A DNA stretch of 64,000 nt from assembly GCA_009192285.1 (NCBI GenBank), contig CM018604.1:3286001-3350000 (forward strand), given 5' to 3'. Shown piece by piece: positions 55,510 through 64,000 of this stretch; the stretch's first letter is position 1, and each line of letters begins with the position of its first letter. A program made the position numbers and the translations under genes. This DNA is from Morchella semilibera. Taxonomy: Eukaryota > Ascomycota > Pezizomycetes > Pezizales > Morchellaceae. Below the pieces are notes generated by a model that was not told where the DNA came from, made no database searches, and saw nothing but the letters and a program-made list of their open reading frames with translations.

Positions 55510-56690
55510 TTAGTCGGAATGAATGCCGAGAGGTATAAAGCTTTAGAAGGAGGTAAAATCTGCTATTATGTTACCGAGTTGTCTAAGGGGGTGATATAGA
55601 GACACTAGCGCTCAAGTACATATCTTGTGTATTTTAGTCCTCACTTTCTGGTGTAGATAGGATTCAGACAGCTCACCGGGATGACAAATAACTTATGATA
55701 AGCGCAGTTATTTTTTGAGTGGCCTTGTGAAATACCAATCAATTATTGTAAAACGGTGGATTATTCCAGCCTCGTAATTGAACTATTTCCTTCAGCTCAG
55801 CGACAGACTACATAAATATCGGATGTATAAAGTAAACGACTTCACGCGTTCCACTTTAATGTACCCGTGGATCAGGTAAAACCCGCATGATGAACCTATT
55901 GGGGAACTAAAACCTCCCGCCATTGACAACTAGGTCTATCTAATCTACCAAGCTCTTCACCCATCAAACAATTCATTTTCTGAGCTATGGTCGACTTGAG
56001 CAACTTACCAAAACAGGATATCCAGTTTAGGCAATAAGTCCTTATGTCTAAGTAGAGTCTGACCAAATCATGTTGTGACGGTCTAGCCAAGTATTTGGTT
56101 CCTAGGTTCTAATTCTCAAAGACACAAGCTATCACTCGTGTCACGTGATACATACTTGTGAAGTAAGGTTTTGGCAAAATTTGTGTTTCGAGGAATTAGT
56201 GAAGAGCGAGTAACCACCAAACATTTCTCTCAGCTGGAATTAGTTTCTTGGTTAACTGAACTATAAAGATCGGCTGTTCGGCTCTTCGTTCTCACTCCCG
56301 TAACTTGCTCGGCGCCGGCGGCAGAAGGGGCGGAAATTGTTCTAGACACCTAGGTTTCTACTGCAGTTCCTTGGCAAAAAAAAAACATAGAACAGATATG
56401 CTGGAGTGCGCCCCACTCACGAACAAACTTGAATCCCTTCTCCATCCCTCCGTTTACCCACAACTCTTTACCCATTAGTCATTAAGGTCGAAGATAAATT
56501 TTATCTATCCTTCACGATAGCCACTTGGACAGTGACGGATAAAAAATCAAAGGTAAGTAACCCTACTCGGTAATTGGATTATCGGTGATGCTGATATTGT
56601 AACTCCCGAGAATTTAAGAAATCTAGGCCGGCTACACCCAGTACACATAACCTCACCTTAAACAAGACGCCAGCCAAGAGGCTTTCCGAC
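55510..56690. other. Intergenic, nothing recognised
   Basis: 3' region of the 53.6 kb gene and 5' region of the next. A run at 56376-56385. Confidence 0.4.
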
Positions 56691-57626
56691 ATGGCCTCTC
56701 TTCAGATGGACGCGAACACCAGCGAGATTAGAATAGCAATTGCTCAGGCGATGTGTGACACCCTTAGCACTGAGTTCGATGAAATAAAATGCTCTCTAAA
56801 CCCTGGTTCTTCTCGAGGCGAAAGAAACGAACCTAGTACTCTCAACATGCCCCAAGGCGGCACTGAGCCCGCTGCTAATGCACAGGGGGGACACAATAGC
56901 AACCATAGCCTGGACAGGCCAAAGGTTGCTGGCTCATACGTCGACGAGCGAAACCCTCCGCCGAATCAACATACTACCGCCGGGGGTCATCCAGTCTCTG
57001 CAAACTTGAATGTATCTTTGACCATGTCCCGAAAAGCGAAGATTGACAACGGTTGGGAGCCGGCCTATAAGATACTCTCCAGAAATCCAAGTTACCCCGG
57101 AAAGCTCTATCGGCGCCAGGAAATCTCTGGCCCACGCCCCAGCGGGAGAACATTTCAGGAAATGAAGCAACGCCGCCGCTACAGGGCGTTGGAGCAAGCT
57201 AGGCTCCAGTACTATCACGGCTCTGAAAGCAATGGGACCGATATCAGCAGCTTGACATTCAACGACCTACATGTTGGCAACCGTGACATTTCCACTTTGT
57301 CTGAAGCACCCATTCATCATGCACTCAGACATGTCGAAGGTAGCACCGACGGCAGCAGCAGCAGCGATGACCATTACCTCGCTACCATGTACATCAGAAA
57401 GGAACTCTGTGGCCCCGAACAGCTCTCGGACGACGGCGATTCCCTTTTGAAACCCAATGGTGTTGGTGTGGAGGGTTCCATGATCAATTATAGATGTCAC
57501 GGGCTTACAAACTGTAGATGCAGAGGTCGTCGACTATTGAAGTGTGGCAGAATGAGGGCATTTGCTTCGGTAAAGGGACTTGCCCTAGCAGGCAAGGCAA
57601 GGATCGCGAATATTTTCAAGCGGTGA
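56691..57626 (+). CDS. Hypothetical protein with basic C-terminus, 311 residues
   Basis: Single exon, ATG 56691 to 57626. A short helical start (MASLQMDANTSEIRIAIAQA) is followed by a disordered Gly/Asn/Pro region. A basic stretch around EMKQRRRYRALEQARLQYY is probably helical. A Ser-rich acidic region follows (GSTDGSSSSDDHYL), then a Cys cluster CHGLTNCRCRGRRLLKC. The C-terminus, FASVKGLALAGKARIANIFK, is a likely amphipathic basic helix. The style matches the C-termini of the flanking 53.6 and 60.2 kb proteins, and all three are on the plus strand. No signal peptide. Function unknown; peripheral membrane binding through the last helix is conceivable. Confidence 0.7.
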   Translation: MASLQMDANTSEIRIAIAQAMCDTLSTEFDEIKCSLNPGSSRGERNEPSTLNMPQGGTEPAANAQGGHNSNHSLDRPKVAGSYVDERNPPPNQHTTAGGHPVSANLNVSLTMSRKAKIDNGWEPAYKILSRNPSYPGKLYRRQEISGPRPSGRTFQEMKQRRRYRALEQARLQYYHGSESNGTDISSLTFNDLHVGNRDISTLSEAPIHHALRHVEGSTDGSSSSDDHYLATMYIRKELCGPEQLSDDGDSLLKPNGVGVEGSMINYRCHGLTNCRCRGRRLLKCGRMRAFASVKGLALAGKARIANIFKR

Positions 57627-60189
57627 TTGAGAATGCGGGGGTACTTTATCTGATATTGATGTGCATGTGTGCTGGTGCGCACTAGCGGTATCCTGAGTGG
57701 GTGTTTGTACTGTTGCACGAGATATACCCCTGGTATCTCTCCTGACATCTTGTACAAATCGTCTATTCACCCTTTGAACCTACCTGCTTCAATCATACTC
57801 GTTTTTCGCTTCTTCAAAGTGATCGTGTTCCACCATGAAGTATGCTTCGAAATCTCTACTGATCCCCGCTATCCCTTTGTTCCAAAAATGTCATCTTACC
57901 TTCCAATGGCAAGAAGATATCGCTGTCAGAAACATTTCCTCAAACCGTTGGTCTCCGGACAGGGCATATATGCCCTTGCTTCTGGGTAGCAAAACATAGA
58001 ACATCTAATGTATACTGCTTAAACTCGAATCTCAGGGCTAGGAACCAACGACTACTATCCTTGAGGGATGGCGTGTGCACGGTTGTTGTTGGGTGAGAAG
58101 CTGTAAGCCTGAATCTTCAGTGCTTGACCGAATGGTTCCACCTCTGCTGGAACGATACTATGCGAACTACTCTATGCCAACCGCGAGTGAGGCTACGTAT
58201 GTTGCTCCTGCCCCTGTGGGCGATTGCTTATGGTGCAATACCGCATTATTTTGGTAACTCTTGGGTGGGCAATCGACGTATTATCAGAAATTGCTGTCTC
58301 AGTTGTTGGTTGGGGGTTCATGGAGCTGTTACTCTATTAAGGAGAAATAATATGTCCCACGGCTATCTTGACTTGGCAGTTATACTAACACCCAAAGATA
58401 AAAAAAATAAAAAATAAATATCCTCAAATCAAATACCAGAAAATTAAAACACCTACATTTATCAAACCTTATATTAGGCAGGTCCAATGTTCTCCAGCAA
58501 CTGTTTTATTATTATATGAGTTCTTGCGTGTCTTTTTTGCCCGGGGGGGACATACTCACATGGTGGTTCATCTGGGGAGGTGGCTGACCCAGGAGGTTTC
58601 AAGGCCGGTTCACTCAGGCCGATGTTCTGGATACATATCGCATTTATACACCCCAGTTTCAAGTCCAACCATAGTCTCGTCCCCAGACCCCATCGATATT
58701 TATTATTGTTCAATACCGGAAGGGTCTGGTGTGCTTACCCAAAAAGTTTGTACCAGTCCTTTTTTCGGGAATACTAGCGCCGTTTTGGAGGCCGAGGGGC
58801 TGCCGGAGCTTTTTTACATACAAAAATAAAGTTTTTTTAGTCTCCGGCGGGAGAATTAAGGTTTATTCTGACCCCGATATCACAATTCGCACTTTTATAT
58901 CACAATCCGGACTTTTATATCACAATCCGGACTTTTGTATCACATTTCGGGCTCATTTCGCACTCCGGTATCACATTTCGACTCCGGTATCATATTTCAG
59001 ACTCATTTCGCACTCCGGCATCATATTTCGGACTTTTTCCGAAGAATGCCGGAAGATAATGCTCCAGACCCTACTGGTGTGGACTAATAAAAATACAAAT
59101 ATACTAACCACACCAAAATAGGGGATGGGCACGAGACTAGTCCAACCAGATATATATTACAAGCTTCATCCGCGTTGTTTTGGGGGTGCTTCCGGGGTGC
59201 GGGATATCCGCATTTGGTCAAATAATTTGGTGTTCCGTAATATACTACAGTTCGGGTTTAAAAACATCGAGGTGCTCTGTTTATTCAAGGGTTGTTTATT
59301 ATACTATGGCTACCGATTTAGAGATCAAGATAATAAATTATGCTACGCCATAGTTCAATATTGCAGTTTTATTACGTATATCGATGTTTAATAAATGTAG
59401 TTGCCCTGTTAAAGAACGCTAGGACTACTAGGAACCGGCAGTTAGTGCATTCGTATATTCCGGTTTGGATATATATTCAATAAACAAAATTGTGCCGCTA
59501 TCTGGAACGAACGGGCTTTTGAGGGTGTTTTCAATGTTAGGTCTCAAATAGGTACACTATACACAACGTCCTTGTGCAGTACATGGTTAAATGGATAAAT
59601 ATAAAGGCGTAGGAAATAGACAGCGGAATGAAAGGTTCGGGGAGGAGAAGGTGCAGCACTCAAGGTGGAGAGTAATTGGAGAAAGTATGTCTTAGAACAA
59701 AGCATTCCCTGGAATAATCTGGATACAAGTAATCCCGACAACGACAAGCCTAATATTCATACTACCTTATAGAGTGTTGTGGATTTGACTACAATTAAAA
59801 GATGGGTAGTACTGGGATCAGGGAATTACATCTACCTTTCCATATGATCGTCTGATTATAATACAGTTGGTTTTGGAGCAAACAACCCTGTAAATAGCAC
59901 AGGGGGGCTCGTCCCCACGGCCCTAACCCTAGCGAGCCCACACACACAGACATTCCACTATACGCGTCTCTCCCCCCGACCTGGACCTCATCATAAAAAC
60001 AAAGCCCATAACCCCGCTAACAAGCAAAAATCACCACGACCTGGGTCCATCACCAATTCCCATCTTTATCAAATGCTCACAATCCATATCTCAAAGGTTT
60101 AAATCGATAACACCATCAAAACCAGTTCAATTACTATTTCCCATCCTTTCACCGGCCTCTGCTAGCGGTCTTGAATTCTACTAGTTAGA
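57627..60189. other. Intergenic, AT-rich, contains a minisatellite
   Basis: Frames at 57.67-58.42 kb lack ATG starts and sense composition. A tandem repeat lies at 58881-59040. Sequence from 59.1 to 59.8 kb is strongly AT-rich. Two CCCTAA units at about 59923 are too few to be telomeric. Confidence 0.4.
58881..59040 (+). repeat. 20-bp tandem repeat, decaying downstream
   Basis: CACAATCCGGACTTTTATAT at 58901-58920 is flanked by near-copies at 58881 and 58921, in exact 20-bp register. After 58941 the unit alternates with a longer variant (CACATTTCGG...CATTTCGCACTCCGG) up to about 59040, so a second, compound unit is present. Confidence 0.75.
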
Positions 60190-62019
60190 ATGGCTCCCGA
60201 TAACCCCGTTCGGGGACCCTCCCGTTATTTCCAATACCGTAATTCCGGATACCACTCGCTCGTTGCTCAGCCCTCTGCTGGTGTAGCCTCCCCAGCTCAA
60301 CTGCACGTGAAGCTTAGAAAGAAAGGATCAAAGCTACTCAGGAAAGTTAAAAGCAGTCTGTGGAACGGATCATTACGTGGTAAACAAGTTCCCACAGAGC
60401 TACCAACAATTATAGACGAATCCAGGGAACCAAGCGAGAACGAAACCCCCTTCAATGCCAGTGCCATTCTCCAGGTTCCGGACAACAAAAATAATACCAT
60501 GAACGATAGCAATTCGGGGAGGGTGAAAGGGAAGGAGAAAGTAGAAATGATTAATGAGCAGCAACTCCCACATGGCGCAAGACAGCACTCAGCGTCAGGA
60601 CCTATACGTGTTGGGAGCCAAGCATTAAAAACAACTAGTTCCGAGACTCGCTCCGGGAGTCAAACACAGAGTACCAGGGATGAATCCCGACTTGAAAGCC
60701 TGCCCCTTCCAACCAAAGTATGCCCGGGGTTAGAGAACTCTAGTCATCGAGCTGTTGAGACCAACGATCCCGCTCATGGGTTCGTCGATAATATCTATTC
60801 CGGATTGGAGCGCTTTACCCTAAGGGAGAACAGGTTAGGCGTGGAGCGATCATCTATTGCACACCCCATGACCTCGAATTCCGACTATAGCAGCGACTGG
60901 GGGACCGCTATTGGGCGAGAGCCTAGTATACTTCGGCGCTCTCCCATCTCACCAATTGGCCATGTTACCTCAGAGACAGTTGGCGGATTCAGCAATTATG
61001 AACCGAGCATCAATACAAACCACCTTATGAGGAGTTGGACGGCCTCGGCGGCTGCCAGTAGAATCCGCTCATATACCGGAAGCCTTGATGAGGAGCCTCT
61101 GCTTGGTGGGTCCGTTCGGTCTGGGTCGTTGCACAGCCAAGACCATGACCATGATCAGCCCCCTGAATCATTGCCCCAAGGTTACCATCGATCCCAGGGC
61201 CCACAATATGAGGCACAGGACCATCCTCTGGGACCAGGGCCTAGTAGCTCTGGATGGTTGGAAGGCATATGGAGCGGCTCCCTGGACAAGTACTTCAAAC
61301 CCCCTCATACCGAAGCGGGAAAGTACCCTCCGGCCCTAACTGGACCCATCTTTGTTGGGAAAGGTCGGCAGAACCCTCTGCGCACTTATCCAGATACTTC
61401 AAAGTCCCGCTTCCCACCTCCTCCGCCTCGGCCAAGATACCCAGTTGTGAATCCAAACTTTGAACGGGAACGACTTGAAGCAGAAGGGTATCTCTATGTT
61501 CCCCCTTCCTATTCCGACTACAGGACGACCATTTACACTCCCCCGAGGACCCCAAGACTGCATACCCCAGTACTGCTGCATACCCCGAAGCCTCATATCT
61601 CAATCCTTCATACTCCCCCCCCGCCCGGGGTCGAGTGCGCTCCGGTTGAGGTTGGGCCGTTCTTTGTCCCGTGCGCTACGATCTCCCCGGATCGTTCAAT
61701 GATCGGCATGTGCATGGAAAGAAATAGGATGGCCGAGGAGACCCCAGAGGCCTCTACCAGCACCCCGGCGGCGCAGAATGAAACCGGCACGTCTCTAGAA
61801 CCTGACCCGAAAACCTTGGGCTCCGATAGCAACGAATTGGCCTCCAAGGTAGTCGAAGTCGCCGTGAATAGGGATTCGGACTCCAAAATGTGGGAGGGAA
61901 GGGCGGGGACTTCAAAGAAAACTATCCCAAGGGCCATTAGTAAGGCCTGCTCCAAGGTGTTCAGTAGGATCAACAGGGCCGGTAGGTACCGCCGGCTGAA
62001 CGACGCTAGGGAGGATTAA
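60190..62019 (+). CDS. Disordered protein with basic ends, 609 residues
   Basis: Single exon, ATG 60190 to 62019. Near the N-terminus a very basic, possibly amphipathic stretch (LRKKGSKLLRKVKSSLWNGS, about residues 41-60) occurs. VKGKEKVEMI follows later, a variant of the KGKGKEV tract of other proteins here. A long Ser/Gly/Pro-rich region has few hydrophobic residues. Around residues 440-480 HTP recurs (RLHTPVLLHTPKPHISILHT) among Pro and Tyr, a short imperfect repeat. The tail is acidic and ends with a basic helix, KACSKVFSRINRAGRYRRL. It has exactly the same deduced length as the 53.6 kb protein, but I see no clear alignment beyond the ends. No family recognised. Confidence 0.74.
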   Translation: MAPDNPVRGPSRYFQYRNSGYHSLVAQPSAGVASPAQLHVKLRKKGSKLLRKVKSSLWNGSLRGKQVPTELPTIIDESREPSENETPFNASAILQVPDNKNNTMNDSNSGRVKGKEKVEMINEQQLPHGARQHSASGPIRVGSQALKTTSSETRSGSQTQSTRDESRLESLPLPTKVCPGLENSSHRAVETNDPAHGFVDNIYSGLERFTLRENRLGVERSSIAHPMTSNSDYSSDWGTAIGREPSILRRSPISPIGHVTSETVGGFSNYEPSINTNHLMRSWTASAAASRIRSYTGSLDEEPLLGGSVRSGSLHSQDHDHDQPPESLPQGYHRSQGPQYEAQDHPLGPGPSSSGWLEGIWSGSLDKYFKPPHTEAGKYPPALTGPIFVGKGRQNPLRTYPDTSKSRFPPPPPRPRYPVVNPNFERERLEAEGYLYVPPSYSDYRTTIYTPPRTPRLHTPVLLHTPKPHISILHTPPPPGVECAPVEVGPFFVPCATISPDRSMIGMCMERNRMAEETPEASTSTPAAQNETGTSLEPDPKTLGSDSNELASKVVEVAVNRDSDSKMWEGRAGTSKKTIPRAISKACSKVFSRINRAGRYRRLNDARED

Positions 62020-62657
62020 CTCCTATTCCTGGTGGCATGAAAGAGAGTTATTACTAGGTCTGATTTCCCTTGTAGCTAGTATTTCTAGCCTTTACACGTC
62101 TCATGCTTACCCCATTAACAGGCCGGATATCACAAACACATACCTGTTTACGCATTTTGTACTGGCGGTGGCCCCGGATTGAGTAGGAAATAAAAGGATG
62201 GTGTGTTTCGATGTTTGCGTGTAATGAAGTATAGCCAGGTCAGTCTGTCACATATTTCTGAGATATTATTTCGTTGTAGTGAGGCTTGGAGATAAGGTTG
62301 GTACAAACTGACAAGCGGGCGATCAGGGTAAGTTTAAATTAAGTAGTTAGATGGTGGGGCTTGCACTCTCTGGGTCACCCATCTTCACCTGAATCTTATC
62401 CGCTCCCACTTTAAGTCACCTTACAAGCCACGTCGGTCAATATCTTGACATAAGGAACAAATCCTCGAAATAAGTAACCCACGGGGAACCCTGACCAAAT
62501 AGGCAGAAAGGTCACCAACCAGTTAGAATTGTCCTGCAGCAGACAGCACCACCACTTCCGTTACCTCAACCGTACGCTCCTGACATCTACGCGTCGCCAA
62601 ACCACATCACAACCCCCCCCCCCCCCACCGTCCCTACCACCATTTAAGCAGTACATC
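62020..62657. other. Intergenic, 5' region of the last gene
   Basis: Contains a C run at 62609-62623 shortly before ATG 62658. An open frame extends upstream to 62529 but depends on a TTG. Confidence 0.4.
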
Positions 62658-63774
62658 ATGCCGCCCGCTACTCTGATAAGACAGGTAACCCGCAACAAGG
62701 CGTTCATCCCATACCCCATCGAGATCACCCGCCTCGGTAAAGCCTTCACCAATGTCACCGATGAAATTGCCGCCGTCGTCCAGTCAAACTCAGATATCCG
62801 TCACAAATACCACATATCCGTTCTCAAGCGCGACCTCTTTAACAGGATGCTCATTGATATCAACTCCAAGCATCAAGCCTCAGGTGCCAATCTGTTCTCT
62901 GGGGATGCGGGTGAAGATATCGAGTACGCCCTCTTCTATCGCCGTAAGCACCAGGAGGAGGTCGAACAGCGCCACGCCGTCACTGAGCAGCTGGACAAGG
63001 AGTTCAGGGAGAGTATTGACAAGAGGCAGGGCATCGTTTATGACCTCGTTGGCTTCAACTTCCAAGCGACTCAGGTGGATATACTGATGAGGGCAGCCGC
63101 AGATGACGATGATACTATAAGGGGGATGATGGCCGATATGGACGGAGTAGATTTGAGTGGGGGGCCTTTGAGGTGTGGGCTAGACTCCTCTCGCCCCGAT
63201 GACCCCATCCCGCCATATACCAGACAGCAGCGCAATGCATTCGCGAAAGGACTGGAGGGCATGCAGGCGCAGACCATGCGTTGGTTTGCACTCCTGAAGA
63301 GTAGGGGCTACCAGGGAAATGGTGGCATTATCCAATTCATGGCGGTCCTCTTGGGGAAAGATAAGAAGGACTTTGAGATCGTGAACATGGGCGGTGAACA
63401 AAAGAGTCATGAGGAGGCAATAGAGGTCGAATACTCGATGGAGAGACTCATCGATATCTACGTCATGTTGGAGAAGGAGGAAGTGAAGCTGTGGAGGGTC
63501 TCGTGCAGGTATTACAAGCAGGAGGGTGACGATGTGGACCCGAAGAACCATGTTCGGCCGCTTGACTGGAAATCCCTAATCAATGTTAAGGATATGGTAG
63601 GTGTCTAGAGAAATATCTACAAGAGTAAGCAGATTAAACGCACGAAAATGTCCGTACATTACTAACGGTCTTTAGGTTGCTCGCGCTTTGTACATTGTTG
63701 CCCGGAAGCTTCAGCTACAGAATCATTCTTACCCACAATCTGTATCCCCTCCAAAAAAGTCAGCTGCGTTTTAA
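62658..63774 (+). CDS. Helical two-exon hypothetical protein, 345 residues
   Basis: Exon 1 (62658-63596) and exon 2 (63676-63774) join in phase 0 over a 79-nt intron with GTAGGT, a perfect TACTAAC and TTTAG. ATG 62658 (MPPATLIRQVTRNKAF) was chosen because the upstream frame has only TTG. Unlike most proteins here it looks folded. IPYPIEITRLGKAFTNVTDE (17-36) starts a helical bundle. A long charged helix around residues 93-125 could be a coiled coil. An acidic loop DDDD is at 149-152. Helices with Trp follow (MQAQTMRWFALLKSRGY), and exon 2 holds ARALYIVARKLQLQ. The IP-plus-helix start recalls the 31-37 kb genes, but only weakly. Function unknown. Confidence 0.8.
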
Positions 63775-64000
63775 AAAATCACAAGTTACATAGTAAAAAG
63801 ATAAACTTTGAATTCTCGTGATCAAACTATCGCTTCTAATGCCATCTTTGAGTGATTTCTGGCGGGTGTTGGTTAGCTCTTTTTTGTTCCTGTGAGAGGA
63901 TCTTGCTTGATTATTTATGCCAGAAACTGGGGGGAGACTTCGACATGGGTTATATAGATGCTGGGCATGGCAGGAATGGCAGCGCCATAAGCGGGGGATG

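Noticed and set aside
58075-58417. Short coding-like frames with YYANYSMPTASEAT
   Set aside because: No ATG, no splice signals, and a competing frame of equal quality; kept as spacer.
53611-62019. Equal length (609 residues) as proof of homology of two genes
   Set aside because: One is spliced, the other not, and no alignment is visible outside the ends; the equal length alone is probably coincidence.

Overview
The window looks like gene-sparse nuclear DNA of a filamentous ascomycete (Pezizomycotina; a truffle-like Pezizales genome would fit, but nothing here proves it). The evidence is splicing: I could place about two dozen introns, nearly all 44-80 nt, with GTRNGT-type donors and CTAAC or TACTAA branch sites shortly before the acceptor. 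There are no operons, ribosome binding sites, tRNA or rRNA genes that I can see. Decayed LINE ends and a MITE-like insertion lie between islands of unfamiliar genes. Almost no protein here belongs to a family I can name with confidence, so most calls rest on gene structure, composition and short motifs.

Layout. From 0 to 17 kb there is a partial 3' exon, a multi-exon gene at 1.27-2.64 kb, and a run of minus-strand genes: a spliced 686-residue protein at 4.0-6.1 kb, a protein with a SUMO-interaction-like motif at 8.5-9.7 kb, a four-exon zinc-ribbon-like protein at 10.5-12.1 kb, an unresolved relic at 12.3-13.0 kb, and a large disordered protein at 13.9-16.7 kb. From 17 to 21 kb lie two related minus-strand LINE 3' ends; the second carries an insertion with inverted repeats that is absent from the first. 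From 20.9 to 26.9 kb there are two plus-strand genes with 3 and 7 exons.

From 31 to 37.4 kb three helical minus-strand genes stand in line (31.2, 34.5 and 36.1 kb). A short remnant at 37.3 kb may be the start of a fourth. The first has a five-unit, 28-residue internal repeat. A LINE RNase H fragment and other old repeats fill 37.6-44 kb. Two small minus-strand genes follow at 44.4 and 45.6 kb; the second has hardly any usable start codon in its main exon and only appears once the introns are resolved.

From 47.9 to 50.8 kb three small plus-strand genes stand in tandem. Two are clear paralogues, with a Cys/His N-terminus and a shared helical body. All three end in an acidic tract followed by a W/F/C-x-x-V motif resembling an Atg8-interacting motif (AIM/LIR). 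Possible decayed relatives lie at 47.3 and 51.1 kb. I regard this as the most interesting locus. From 53.6 to 63.8 kb there are four plus-strand genes; three encode disordered proteins with basic, probably amphipathic C-termini, one of them carrying a PP1-docking-like RVxF motif, and the last is a helical two-exon gene.

No pathway can be reconstructed. Recurrent themes are lineage-specific disordered proteins, a repeated basic KGKGKEV-type tract, SUMO-interaction-like motifs, and a TACATGTA octamer that is strongly enriched between 19 and 51 kb.
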